From CAYUJH01 sp964394585 (GTDB lineage Bacteria; Bacteroidota; Bacteroidia; Cytophagales; Flammeovirgaceae), in the NCBI GenBank assembly GCA_964394585.1, contig CAYMYI010000004.1, positions 7,161-71,160 of the forward strand: a DNA stretch of 64,000 nucleotides. Reading direction: 5' to 3'. The notes below the pieces were generated by a model. That model was not told the DNA's origin, did no database searches, and saw only the letters and a list, made by a program, of their open reading frames with translations. Both the position numbers and the translations under genes were made by a program. Below, in pieces: positions 55,332 through 63,947 of the stretch. The number at the start of each line of letters is the position of its first letter. Positions within the stretch are counted from its first letter, which is position 1.

Positions 55332-56084
55332 ATGAGTAATACAGAATTTGTTCAAGGGCTTGCTAAATGTAAAGAAGGGAAATTTGAAGAGGCGATTTCA
55401 CTGTTCAACCGCTCGTTGCTTTTGCAACCGAAGCATGTTCCCTCGCTCTATAACCGCGCGAAGGCATATCATCATATCGGTAAATTCCATGAAGCTGTTG
55501 CCGATTTTAACGTATTGGTGCAGCTAGAACCTAGCAATGCCGATTTTTATGGCGATCGGGGCGTAGCCCTTCATATGGCAAAACAAAGTACACAAGCCCT
55601 TGCCGATTTCGACAAGGCAGCCGCTTTAGAACCTGCGAATGCGTATCGGTATTCGAGTCGGGCTTTTATTAAAGCAAGTGTAGGCGATGTGTTCGGCGCT
55701 ATCGACGATTACCAAAAGTGCCTAGAACTAGATCCAGAAGATGCCATAGCATATAATAATTTGGGTATGCTTGAGCAGCAATTAGGCTATCAGAAGTCGG
55801 CGAAGGAAAATTTCAAAAAAGCTGATAACCTCACGATGGGCGAAAAAGATTCGTACCGAAAATCTATCATCTACGAGAGCAAACCGCTTTCCGATAACGA
55901 ACAACAAGATAGGCAACTCCAAGCCTCTGCAATTCCTGAAAGGCAACCAGTTGAAAAAAATGCGGCTACCACTACCGGCTTAGCTACTCATTATTGGCAA
56001 ACACTGAGGAAGGTACTCACTCAGAGAGAAACCTTTCAAGAGTTTATTGATTTTCTAATAAATTCTTTTCAAAAAAATAGATAA
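55332..56084 (+). CDS. TPR-repeat protein
   Basis: 250 residues, no signal peptide, so cytoplasmic. Residues 1-175 form four to five tetratricopeptide repeats (A-x-x-L-F-N-R-S-L-x-L-x-P, Y-N-R-A-K-A-Y-H, A-L-A-D-F-D-K-A). Then come a flexible stretch of about 40 residues and a C-terminal helix. TPR proteins scaffold complexes; the partner is not known. It lies downstream of accA and is closed by a strong terminator. Confidence 0.82.
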   Translation: MSNTEFVQGLAKCKEGKFEEAISLFNRSLLLQPKHVPSLYNRAKAYHHIGKFHEAVADFNVLVQLEPSNADFYGDRGVALHMAKQSTQALADFDKAAALEPANAYRYSSRAFIKASVGDVFGAIDDYQKCLELDPEDAIAYNNLGMLEQQLGYQKSAKENFKKADNLTMGEKDSYRKSIIYESKPLSDNEQQDRQLQASAIPERQPVEKNAATTTGLATHYWQTLRKVLTQRETFQEFIDFLINSFQKNR

Positions 56085-56438
56085 AAGAAAAAAGCCTCGC
56101 AAAACGAGGCTTTTTCTATTTTCACTATTGTCATCTATCACTTCTGCTTACAAAAACTCTCTTTATATACTATGAAAAACGTTTTATCTACTTGATTTAT
56201 ATTGCAATTGTATGAGTATAAGCTCGCTCTGCCAAATCTTGTTTTATGCTACACTTCATAATTATGTAGAAAAAAAATGCAGTTATTCACAGTTTATTGC
56301 TGTTTGAAAACAACAGCCAATAAAGCTTACACAGCGTTTTTCAAAGCGTTTTGTTTAATTGGTAGACTGAGGCATTTTTAGAGGACTAAAAGTTGACTAA
56401 TTGCTAAAAACCTTACATGTATCGGGATTTGAAAGAAG
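56085..56438. other. Intergenic region with hairpin, no gene
   Basis: 354 bases, AT-rich, stops in all frames. After the terminator it holds a 12-bp bulged inverted repeat (56293-56304 with 56312-56324) and a short palindrome CATAATTATG (56257-56266). A small RNA or regulator site is possible but unsupported. Confidence 0.55.
56089..56115 (+). terminator. Terminator of the TPR gene
   Basis: 11-bp stem (56089-56099 with 56105-56115), a five-base loop and a T-run at 56111-56115, just after the stop at 56084. Confidence 0.88.
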
Positions 56439-57902
56439 CTATTCAATTAATAGCGGGGTATTGCTTTCAAAGTCGTAGAGTGTAAGTCGGCGGATTTGGT
56501 AATAGGCATTCCAAAACTCGCGTAAGGCTTGTAGGTATTGCTGCTTTTTTTGGTCTTTTTCTTGCAAAGCCAGGTTCAAATCTGTAATACTAATTTTAGC
56601 AACCAGGTATCTGTTTTGAGCAATATCGTATCGTTTTTGCCCTAGTTCATCAGCTTTTTTTGCAGTGCGCACTTGCTCGCGAAGGATGTCGAACTGCTTG
56701 ATAAGTGTAAGAATCTCTTGTCGGAAATTAATTTCTTCTTGGGTAACGGTGTTGTTTACCAGTTCACGGTTTGCCTCTGCTGTTCGGCGGATGGCTTTTT
56801 GCCTACCCCAATCTAAAATAGGAACTTCTAGTCCTAGCCGAACACGCTGTTGGTCTTGAGTTTGGTCGTACAAACTCCCGAATTCTTCACTTTGGCTAGC
56901 CAACCCAAAAGTTCCGGTTAAGTTTAAAATAACGCCACTTTCGCCACGTGCTTGGGCAACGTCGCGTTGTGCTTCTAAGCGCCTGCGTTTATAACTCAGA
57001 AATTCTTCTCGGTTGTTTTTTGCTTGCTCGATCGCCGTTTCCACATCGATGGAAAACGTAGGGATTTCTGCGGGAATTGCTAGCCGAATGGCTTCGTTAT
57101 CGGGTCTGCCTATGTAAGTGTTCAGGTTAAGTCGGGTGGTTTCTAAATCGAGCTTTGCGCGTGCTACCTGTTGTTGCGAGGTGAGCAAGTTCAATTCGAG
57201 CTGAATGAGGTCGTTCTCGGCGATTTTCCCTAGCTGATACCGTCCTTGGGCAATCCGGTAGATGGTATCGTTATTAGCTAAATTTTTTTGCGAAATTTCA
57301 AGAGAAATTTGGGCTAAAAGTAAATCAAAAAAAAGATCGGCTGCTTGTTGCGAAACGCGTTCTAGATCTTCGGAATACCGGCGGATCGATTCTTGGTAGC
57401 GAATAGGGGAAATTTCTCGATCCCATTTGAACTCGTTAAACCCAAAAATAGGCTGGTTAAACCCGATAATCAATGGATTCGATGCATACGATACCCCTTC
57501 TCCGGCGCCTTCTAAAATATCGATCCGCTGCAATTGGCTTCCGATGAAAATTGTCCCGCCGGTAAGCCCAACGGCTTGGCTTAACTGCAACGATGCGTCA
57601 GACCTTGCCAAACTTCGATTGACGAATGCATCCCGACCGTCAGGGAGTGTAATGGGAGATATCGTTCGGTTAAAATCGGGTAAAGCACCACTCAGGGTAA
57701 GTTGGGGTTTATAATTCGACTGAAAGGTCTTATAAATCCAGTAGCTATTTTCTTTGCGGTTTTCCGCTTGTAGTGAAACCAGAGAGTTCTCGCGCGCCAT
57801 GGCGACTACACTTTTCAGGTCAAATGTTTGTGCCGTAATGGTATGCTCGGTTAAAAAGCACACCATAAATAAAATGCTTAGAAAAAAGTTGGATAGTTTC
57901 AT
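56439..57902 (-). CDS. TolC-type outer membrane efflux protein
   Basis: 487 residues from the ATG at 57902. A signal peptide ends at I-T-A-Q; the longer open frame upstream is not used. Two internal repeats of long helices and beta hairpins (outer-membrane-efflux-protein domains) are visible, with the typical L-x-x-A-x-x-N and A-x-x-x-L-x-x-x-x-L patterns. TolC-type channels form the outer part of tripartite exporters. It is third in the operon with the adaptor and permease (31 bases after the permease gene). Confidence 0.88.
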   Translation of the reverse strand: MKLSNFFLSILFMVCFLTEHTITAQTFDLKSVVAMARENSLVSLQAENRKENSYWIYKTFQSNYKPQLTLSGALPDFNRTISPITLPDGRDAFVNRSLARSDASLQLSQAVGLTGGTIFIGSQLQRIDILEGAGEGVSYASNPLIIGFNQPIFGFNEFKWDREISPIRYQESIRRYSEDLERVSQQAADLFFDLLLAQISLEISQKNLANNDTIYRIAQGRYQLGKIAENDLIQLELNLLTSQQQVARAKLDLETTRLNLNTYIGRPDNEAIRLAIPAEIPTFSIDVETAIEQAKNNREEFLSYKRRRLEAQRDVAQARGESGVILNLTGTFGLASQSEEFGSLYDQTQDQQRVRLGLEVPILDWGRQKAIRRTAEANRELVNNTVTQEEINFRQEILTLIKQFDILREQVRTAKKADELGQKRYDIAQNRYLVAKISITDLNLALQEKDQKKQQYLQALREFWNAYYQIRRLTLYDFESNTPLLIE

Positions 57903-57933
57903 GATATAGAATTGACTAAGAGCGATAGGATGA

Positions 57934-59286
57934 TTATTGATAGCGTAAAGAAGTAATAGGATCTTGGTTAGCAGCGCGTTGGGCAGGGGTAATCCCGAAT
58001 ATAAGTCCAACTCCGGCAGCTACTACAAACGAAACGAGAATAGAAATAGGGGAGATGATGGTGGGGATATCGGCAATTTTGGCAATGAGCAGAGCAAGCC
58101 CAACCCCTAATAAAATTCCCAAAATTCCTCCTGAAAGGCTAATCATCACGGCTTCAAATAAAAATTGGAGAACGATGTCGCTTTTTTTAGCTCCTAACGA
58201 AATACGCAAGCCTATTTCTTTAATACGCTCAAGCACCGAAGCAAGCATGATGTTCATAATCCCGATACCGCCGACCAATAGCGATATGCCCGCAATAGCT
58301 CCCAATACTACATTGAAAATATCTTTGGTGCGCTGCTGTTGTTTTAGTAATAACTCAGGGATAGTGATTTCGTAATCGACTACCCCGTAGTGCCGGCGCT
58401 CCAACATGCGTGCGATGACATCCGCCGAAGCCGATAGTTTTTCAGTTTCTGCAATTTGAACTACCAAGCGATCTATTTGATGATAGTTCACCGGTGCTTG
58501 GGTTTGTGGTTGGTCGTCGTCGTCGTCGCGAGCGGCTTGTTGGATAGCCGCCTTTGTAACCAATGCGCGATTCTGGTATCGGATTAAAATGGTTTGGAAA
58601 GGAGCGTACACATCCATGTTAAAGTCGCGAATTCCTAATTTGCTGATGGTACTCTCCGAAACGAGCCGTTCTTCAAGCACTCCTACGATTGTAAGCCAAT
58701 GTTTGCCACATTTTAGACGCTTTCCTACGGGGTTTTGCCCGCTGAAAAACCGAGTGGAAATCGCTTTTCCAATAATACAAACCGGACTTCCTTTTTCGAG
58801 TTGATATTCGCTAAAAAAGTTGCCTGCATTTAAATCGAAGTTATAGATTTCGAAAAAGGCAGGTTCTACCCCAATAAGTTTCGCCGAACGGCGGATACCA
58901 TTTTTTAAGATATAGGTATCGATTTCAATTTCAGGGCTCACTTTTTCAATACTTGGCAGTACGTTTACTATACTACGTACATCTTGCATGGTAAGCCCCG
59001 GCGAAAATGCTTTTTTATCACGTTTCCCCTCTGCACTCTCCCCTTCGCCTCCTTGGGTTAGGTCTTCTTCTACTTGCTCTACAATGGGTTGTACTACAAT
59101 GTTATTGACCCCAACTAGTTTTATCTGATCTAGAATTTCTTGCTGTGCTCCATTCCCGATAGCTAACATCGCAATTACAGCCCCTACGCCAAAAATAATT
59201 CCGAGGGCTGTCAGAATAGAGCGCACTTTATTTGCCAAAATTGACTCTAAGGCAATATTGAAATTTGCTTGATACCGTGCCCACAT
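57934..59286 (-). CDS. FtsX/MacB-type ABC permease without ATPase domain
   Basis: 450 residues from the ATG at 59286. One N-terminal membrane helix after a short cytoplasmic region (R-S-I-L-T-A-L-G-I-I-F-G-V-G-A-V), a large periplasmic domain (about 50-310) and three C-terminal helices, the MacB/FtsX arrangement. No nucleotide-binding domain (Walker A, LSGGQ) is present in this gene or in either neighbour, so the ATPase must be encoded elsewhere. MacB-type permeases export peptides, toxins or lipids using a HlyD-like adaptor and TolC. The start is four bases after the adaptor's stop, indicating tight coupling. Confidence 0.85.
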   Translation of the reverse strand: MWARYQANFNIALESILANKVRSILTALGIIFGVGAVIAMLAIGNGAQQEILDQIKLVGVNNIVVQPIVEQVEEDLTQGGEGESAEGKRDKKAFSPGLTMQDVRSIVNVLPSIEKVSPEIEIDTYILKNGIRRSAKLIGVEPAFFEIYNFDLNAGNFFSEYQLEKGSPVCIIGKAISTRFFSGQNPVGKRLKCGKHWLTIVGVLEERLVSESTISKLGIRDFNMDVYAPFQTILIRYQNRALVTKAAIQQAARDDDDDQPQTQAPVNYHQIDRLVVQIAETEKLSASADVIARMLERRHYGVVDYEITIPELLLKQQQRTKDIFNVVLGAIAGISLLVGGIGIMNIMLASVLERIKEIGLRISLGAKKSDIVLQFLFEAVMISLSGGILGILLGVGLALLIAKIADIPTIISPISILVSFVVAAGVGLIFGITPAQRAANQDPITSLRYQ

Positions 59287-59290
59287 ATTT

Positions 59291-60562
59291 CTATTGTTTA
59301 GCAACATTTTCAGAAGAAGAACGAAGGCGCACAATTTCATCGCTAGCGCGTTGGCTTACATCTGAAAGAGAAACCACGTCGCCTTCTTGCAACCCTTGTA
59401 AAATAATCACTTCGTTTTCGTTTGTTTTTCCAATGGAAACCTCCGTTTTTACCAAATCGAGCCCATCGCGTTTGAGCACGTAGGTAATGGAATCGCCTTG
59501 GTTTTGCAGAGCTTCGAGAGGAACGTGTAATACATCCGCGATTACATCTGCTAGGATAACGTTGCTTGTCGTCATAGCAGGGCGGAGGGTAGTATCTTGT
59601 TCGTTAATGGCAATCGAAACTTCAAACACCTTGGCATCGGAATTGGGCTTTTGCTCGCCTACATTGGCAACGTCAACCACCTCGCCGGTGAGCTTCTTCT
59701 CAGGGAAAGCATCTAAACCAATCTGCACAGGTTGCCCCCGCTTAATTTTGCGAATATCTACTTCGTTAACATACGTTTTTGAAACCATTTGTGTAAGATC
59801 GGGCAAAGTAGCTACCGTAGGGTTCCAAGCACTTACCGTAGAACCCTCTCTGCGCTTACTTCCATTCCAAGAACGATAATAAATGACCATACCATCTTCA
59901 GGCGCAATAATTACAAACTGATCCATGAGCGATTGTAAAAAATCGACCTTCGATTTTTCCGTCTGTAAGTTGGCATTCACCTCCTGCATTTTCGCCACAG
60001 CTTGGTCTACCTTAATTTGGTAATTTTCGCGTGCTTGGCTTAAGGCGCGTTCTGCCTTTTCTAAATCGATTTCCGCTTGCTTAATGGTAGCCGGGGGTTC
60101 ATATTCCGATTGCTCTAAAATGAGTTTTTTCTCTTCTACTCCAAATTGAAGGTTAATCAGGTTATCGCGTGCTTCGCGTAACTCTAGCGCAGTATCGAGT
60201 TGGGTTTGGGTATACTGCGATTGTGCTTTAGTGAGTTCATTCTCCCCTTCGCGGATTTTATCCATCACCTGCGATTTATCTAGCTCTGCAATAAATTCCC
60301 CCTTATCTACCACCGTTCCCTCAGGTACTAGTCGGTTGATTTTCGTCTCCCAAATTTGTGCAGCACGCATCCCTGAGGGGCCTTGTATCTCTACAGACCG
60401 TTTTGCCTCTAGCTCTCCGGAGGTAGTTACTTTAATTTCAAAGTCACCTTTTTGCACTTCGGTGTAAATATCCACGGAGTCATCGCTACGGACGCCCCAA
60501 ATGGCATAGGCAGCTGCTAACACGAAGATTACTATCAACGGAATTACTATTTTCTTTTTCAT
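59291..60562 (-). CDS. HlyD/RND-type periplasmic adaptor protein
   Basis: 423 residues from the ATG at 60562; the longer open frame upstream has no real start. One N-terminal membrane helix (about 4-22) is followed by a lipoyl-like half (G-E-F-I-A-E-L-D-K), a long coiled-coil hairpin (about 90-195), then beta-barrel and membrane-proximal domains. It bridges the permease and TolC in tripartite exporters. It is the first gene of the operon; repeats upstream (60712-60793) may be control sites. Confidence 0.88.
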   Translation of the reverse strand: MKKKIVIPLIVIFVLAAAYAIWGVRSDDSVDIYTEVQKGDFEIKVTTSGELEAKRSVEIQGPSGMRAAQIWETKINRLVPEGTVVDKGEFIAELDKSQVMDKIREGENELTKAQSQYTQTQLDTALELREARDNLINLQFGVEEKKLILEQSEYEPPATIKQAEIDLEKAERALSQARENYQIKVDQAVAKMQEVNANLQTEKSKVDFLQSLMDQFVIIAPEDGMVIYYRSWNGSKRREGSTVSAWNPTVATLPDLTQMVSKTYVNEVDIRKIKRGQPVQIGLDAFPEKKLTGEVVDVANVGEQKPNSDAKVFEVSIAINEQDTTLRPAMTTSNVILADVIADVLHVPLEALQNQGDSITYVLKRDGLDLVKTEVSIGKTNENEVIILQGLQEGDVVSLSDVSQRASDEIVRLRSSSENVAKQ

Positions 60563-61032
60563 AGAATAGACTTGTGTAATTTTTATTCTGAATACATTCC
60601 TTTTATACAAAGGAAATATAATAATTATGCAAACCCTTTTTGGGGATGAATTACACGAATGGTGCGAATACAGGGTGCAGGGAAAGAAATATGTTAAGCG
60701 ATAGGTAAGGGGAGTGTTGCACTCAACTACTGTATGCATTCTAAGGCTTTTGCAGTGTTTGCTCTATTGATATTTGAGTGGTTTGTTGAGTGGAAATTTT
60801 AATCGAACGCATCCATGAAAACCGATGAGGCTACATAAAATTGCGTACTCAATCAATAGAGATAATGCCTTTAAAAGCTACGCTGCCAAAGGAATACTTA
60901 AATAAGGGGAGAGTCCTTGAAAAAAACAACGGTTATGCACAAAGAAGACTTGGGGAATACCCATAGTTCTGCTACCTTTGCACTTCTAAAATTTTAGATG
61001 TACCCGTTTTTTTAGTAAAACTCTATTATATC
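60563..61032. other. 470-base divergent intergenic region, efflux operon and rpmI
   Basis: No gene is visible. It contains a palindrome GAGTG-TTG-CACTC (60712-60724), two TTGAGTGG direct repeats 12 bases apart (60774-60793) and the rpmI promoter at the right end. Nothing resembling an infC start is present. Confidence 0.6.
60950..60980 (+). promoter_or_regulatory. Promoter of rpmI-rplT
   Basis: TTG at 60950-60952 and TACCTTTG at 60973-60980, 20 bases apart, match the Bacteroidota -33/-7 consensus. Transcription would start near 60988, leaving a leader of about 45 bases. Confidence 0.7.
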
Positions 61033-61227
61033 ATGCCGAAGGTAAAGACAAACTCAGGGGCTAAAAAGCGCTTTAAGTTGACTTCTTCTGGGAAAATCAA
61101 AAGAAAGCACGCGTTTAAAAGCCATATCTTAACTAAGAAAGAAACAAAGCAAAAGCGCAACCTGACTCAAATGGGCTTAGTACACAAAAGCGATGAGCCG
61201 CGCATTAAAGATTTACTTCGAATCTGA
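61033..61227 (+). CDS. rpmI: 50S ribosomal protein L35
   Basis: 64 residues, strongly basic, with the L35 N-terminus P-K-V-K-T-N-S-G-A-K-K-R-F-K and the K-R-x-H-A-F-K-S-H core. It is a late-assembly protein of the large subunit. rplT follows after 42 bases. In many bacteria infC precedes this pair; here the upstream gene is the divergent efflux adaptor. Confidence 0.97.
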   Translation: MPKVKTNSGAKKRFKLTSSGKIKRKHAFKSHILTKKETKQKRNLTQMGLVHKSDEPRIKDLLRI

Positions 61228-61269
61228 GCATTGCACATTCATTTTTCAATCAATTAAATATATTTAGAG

Positions 61270-61614
61270 ATGCCGAGATCAGTAAATTCCGTCGCCTCAA
61301 GAGCACGTAGAAAAAAGGTGATGAAAATGGCGAAAGGCTATTGGGGACGTAGAAAAAACGTTTGGACGGTTTCAAAAAATGCGGTTGAGAAAGGTCTTTT
61401 GTATGCTTACCGCGATCGTAAGCAAAAGAAAAGAAATTTCCGTAGTCTTTGGATTCAAAGAATCAATGCCGCTGCCAGACTGCACGGGCTTTCTTACTCT
61501 CAATTTATAGGGAAGGTTAGCAAGGCAGGTATCTCGCTAAATCGTAAAGTTTTGGCAGATCTGGCCATGAATCATCCTGAGGCTTTTAAAGCCGTAGTTG
61601 AGAAAGTTAAGTAA
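61270..61614 (+). CDS. rplT: 50S ribosomal protein L20
   Basis: 114 residues. The N-terminal basic extension begins P-R-S-V-N-S-V-A-S-R-A-R-R-K-K and continues into G-Y-W-G-R-R-K-N. The C-terminal globular domain carries I-N-A-A-A-R-L-H-G and the L-N-R-K-V-L-A-D-L-A segment. It is needed for early 50S assembly and, in other bacteria, represses its own operon. It shares the promoter with rpmI and ends at a strong terminator. Confidence 0.97.
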   Translation: MPRSVNSVASRARRKKVMKMAKGYWGRRKNVWTVSKNAVEKGLLYAYRDRKQKKRNFRSLWIQRINAAARLHGLSYSQFIGKVSKAGISLNRKVLADLAMNHPEAFKAVVEKVK

Positions 61615-61651
61615 GCTGTTTTACCGAAATTTTCTCTTTCGAAAATGCATT

Positions 61652-61689
61652 AAAAAAGTGAGCTGCCTAATTGGGTAGCTCACTTTTTT
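61652..61689. terminator. Terminator of rpmI-rplT
   Basis: 13-bp perfect stem (61652-61664 with 61677-61689), extended by wobble pairs to a short loop, with T- and A-runs at both ends. It can also end the convergent barrel gene. Confidence 0.9.
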
Positions 61690-61716
61690 GATTTGTGGTA
61701 AATGATATCTACGATA

Positions 61717-62388
61717 TTAATAATAGTAGAAAATATCTTTCATAATAGTGAGCGAAAAGCTGAATGCTCGTACTTTATTGGTAACCAATTCGTATTCATG
61801 CATATCGGTAAAGCCCATAGTATAGCGGCCGCTGAGTACTACTCTGTATTTTTTTGCGTAAAACTGTAAACCCGCACCTCCTAGAACACCATAGCTTGCA
61901 CCTCGGTAATTTTCCTTTGTTTTTAAGGTTCTATCGTCGGCATAGTGATCATTCGCTACTAGGGCAATTCCGGCTACAGGTCCCATCTCCACAAAAAATT
62001 GGGTGCGTTTAGGGTTACCCCCCATAAAGCGTACAATCGCTGGGATTTCCAAGAAATTAAGGGCTTGCACTACAACACCTTGTCGGTTGTTTTCTACATC
62101 GGCGCCCATCATCGAATAATTGACCTCTCCTTGGAACGCTACCCCACGGGTTACATGGTAGTTGAGTACTGCCCCGAAATGGCCGGTCAATCGATTTTTG
62201 TAGGCGAAATTCGTACTTACAAATTCGGGAATGTTATAGTCACCTTGGATACTGGCCAAGTTCACCCCGCCCCGAAATCCGAAGTAGATGCGTTGATCGT
62301 AGTAAGCTAGCGGTGCCTGAGCGTAGGCATCGCCGAGACAAAACAAAACTACGATAGTTAAAAGCGTTTTGGTAATGCGAAGACTCAT
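61717..62388 (-). CDS. Outer membrane beta-barrel protein (PorT-like)
   Basis: 223 residues. A signal peptide (A-Y-A-Q site at about 24) precedes alternating beta-strands with glycine/aromatic patterns (F-G-F-R-G-G-V-N-L, V-G-P-V-A-G-I-A-L, G-L-Q-F-Y-A). This is the small outer-membrane barrel family with PorT-like and OmpW-like members, common in Bacteroidota. No strong signature is present, so the function is open. It is convergent with the ribosomal operon. Confidence 0.72.
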   Translation of the reverse strand: MSLRITKTLLTIVVLFCLGDAYAQAPLAYYDQRIYFGFRGGVNLASIQGDYNIPEFVSTNFAYKNRLTGHFGAVLNYHVTRGVAFQGEVNYSMMGADVENNRQGVVVQALNFLEIPAIVRFMGGNPKRTQFFVEMGPVAGIALVANDHYADDRTLKTKENYRGASYGVLGGAGLQFYAKKYRVVLSGRYTMGFTDMHEYELVTNKVRAFSFSLTIMKDIFYYY

Positions 62389-62619
62389 AAATAATTTTTT
62401 AAGATATCAAGATTTGAAACGAAAAAACGCCTTCTAAAGTACTGCATTTATGTGGTAAAAGGCAGGTTTTATGCAGAAAAGGCTCAATTATCACACCAAA
62501 GTTAGAAAATTTGAATCGGGCAGCGTAGCGTTTTAACCTGCATGAATGTGTAAGAAAAAAATAGCGCACCAGGCAACCAAGTCTTTAAAAGAGGCATCTT
62601 ATCCCCGAAACGGCAAAAA

Positions 62620-63204
62620 ATGATTTTCAAAACAGAAAAAAATAGCGAAGAAAAACTCATCCGTGCTTGCTGCAAGCGGAAAATTAGTGCTCAGAAAGCA
62701 CTGTATGAGCGCTATGCTGAGTATATGCTTGCTGTATGTCTTCGGTATGTGCCAGAGCAGCAACAAGCCGAAGATTTGATGATTCAGGCATTTGCTAAAA
62801 TGTTCGAGAAAATTGAGCAGTTCAAATTTGAAGGAAGTTTCGAAGGGTGGTTGCGGCGCATTGTAATAAACGAGTGCCTTATGCATTTACGCAAACGGCA
62901 ATTTTTTATGGATTCGCTCGAAAATGCCGAAAGGGAAATACTCTCTTCAGGCGAAAATACACACTTAGAAACGCAAGATCTTTTGCAAATGGTAGGGCAA
63001 TTGCCAGCCGGCTACCGCATGGTATTTAATCTGTATGCGATTGAAGGTTATAGCCATAAAGAAATCGCCGAGCAATTGAACATTAGCGAAGGGACTAGCA
63101 AATCGCAGTTGAGTAAAGCAAGACAGTTGCTCCAAAAGCAACTGAAAAACCAAGAACTTTTGCAAAAACCAAATACTTTTCGATCACAAGCCCTCACATT
63201 ATGA
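62620..63204 (+). CDS. ECF-type RNA polymerase sigma factor
   Basis: 194 residues. Region 2 (about 20-85) contains Y-x-x-Y-M-L-A-V-C-L-R-Y and the D-L-M-I-Q-A-F-A-K-M-F core-binding block. Region 4 (about 115-170) has L-P-A-G-Y-R-M-V-F-N-L-Y-A-I-E-G-Y-S-H-K-E-I-A-E-Q-L-N-I-S-E-G-T helix-turn-helix features; the region 1-3 domains of housekeeping sigma are absent. Extracytoplasmic-function sigma factors are held by an anti-sigma factor until a surface signal arrives. The next gene overlaps its stop by four bases (ATGA). Confidence 0.93.
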   Translation: MIFKTEKNSEEKLIRACCKRKISAQKALYERYAEYMLAVCLRYVPEQQQAEDLMIQAFAKMFEKIEQFKFEGSFEGWLRRIVINECLMHLRKRQFFMDSLENAEREILSSGENTHLETQDLLQMVGQLPAGYRMVFNLYAIEGYSHKEIAEQLNISEGTSKSQLSKARQLLQKQLKNQELLQKPNTFRSQALTL

Positions 63205-63854
63205 AAAATGAACATCCGATAGATACACAGTTTCAACAGGCTCTTTTGCAGAAACGCGTTGCGCCTAGTCCGCAAGCATGGAATCGACTTGCCGAAACTT
63301 TAGAAAAGCAACCTGCCCATGACTCTATAGTTTGGAGACCTCAACTGCTGAAAATAGCGGCAGCGATTTTACTGTTATTGTTGGTGCAGGGGACGTTTTG
63401 GAATGGGGCAACGCAAGAATATACAGCATATCATGCACCATACATACTATCAGAATCGGCACGACAAGATACTCAGCTGCTTTCTATACCAGCTGAAAAT
63501 CCGAAACGGCAAGGGCAACAATTGCAGCGAGGCACAACAACCTTGGCTGTAATCACTACTACGAAAATCGCTGCTTATCAGGGTAGTAGATCGGAGAGTG
63601 TTCCAGTAGGGCAGCCTAATAACCTTCAGCGGGAGGTGTCGCCTATTGCATCAAAACCGTTAGCGCTAGCACCTTCGGTTTCTGTAGAGATGATGGCGCT
63701 GCTAGTATTACCCAAAACAGTTGAACCTACTGCTGACGTGAAAGTGATTATCAACCTTACTACTGAGGAACCAGTAGAGAACGCTGAGCAAAAAAGTAAG
63801 CTCGGAAAGCTATGGCAAAAAATTAAAGACCTTCCCATTGGCGAATCGGACTAA
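63201..63854 (+). CDS. Putative anti-sigma factor, single-pass membrane protein
   Basis: 217 residues. A cytoplasmic N-terminus of about 45 residues, one membrane helix (about 50-66, I-A-A-A-I-L-L-L-L-L-V), and a long, low-complexity periplasmic part rich in Ser, Thr and Gln with no recognisable domain. The position (four-base overlap with the ECF sigma gene) and topology fit an anti-sigma factor, but the N-terminal domain lacks the zinc-binding H-x3-C-x2-C motif of the ZAS type. Confidence 0.65.
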   Translation: MKNEHPIDTQFQQALLQKRVAPSPQAWNRLAETLEKQPAHDSIVWRPQLLKIAAAILLLLLVQGTFWNGATQEYTAYHAPYILSESARQDTQLLSIPAENPKRQGQQLQRGTTTLAVITTTKIAAYQGSRSESVPVGQPNNLQREVSPIASKPLALAPSVSVEMMALLVLPKTVEPTADVKVIINLTTEEPVENAEQKSKLGKLWQKIKDLPIGESD

Positions 63855-63947
63855 TCGATACAAATGATGATGGGAATATGTATGCTCGCAAACCCTGATA
63901 CGCAGATTATATTCTATTCATTTTTCATTCATTAACTATTTAAAATC

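Noticed and set aside
56340..56380. tRNA-like stretch in the intergenic region near 56350
   Set aside because: It cannot be folded into a cloverleaf: no acceptor stem pairing and no T-loop motif.
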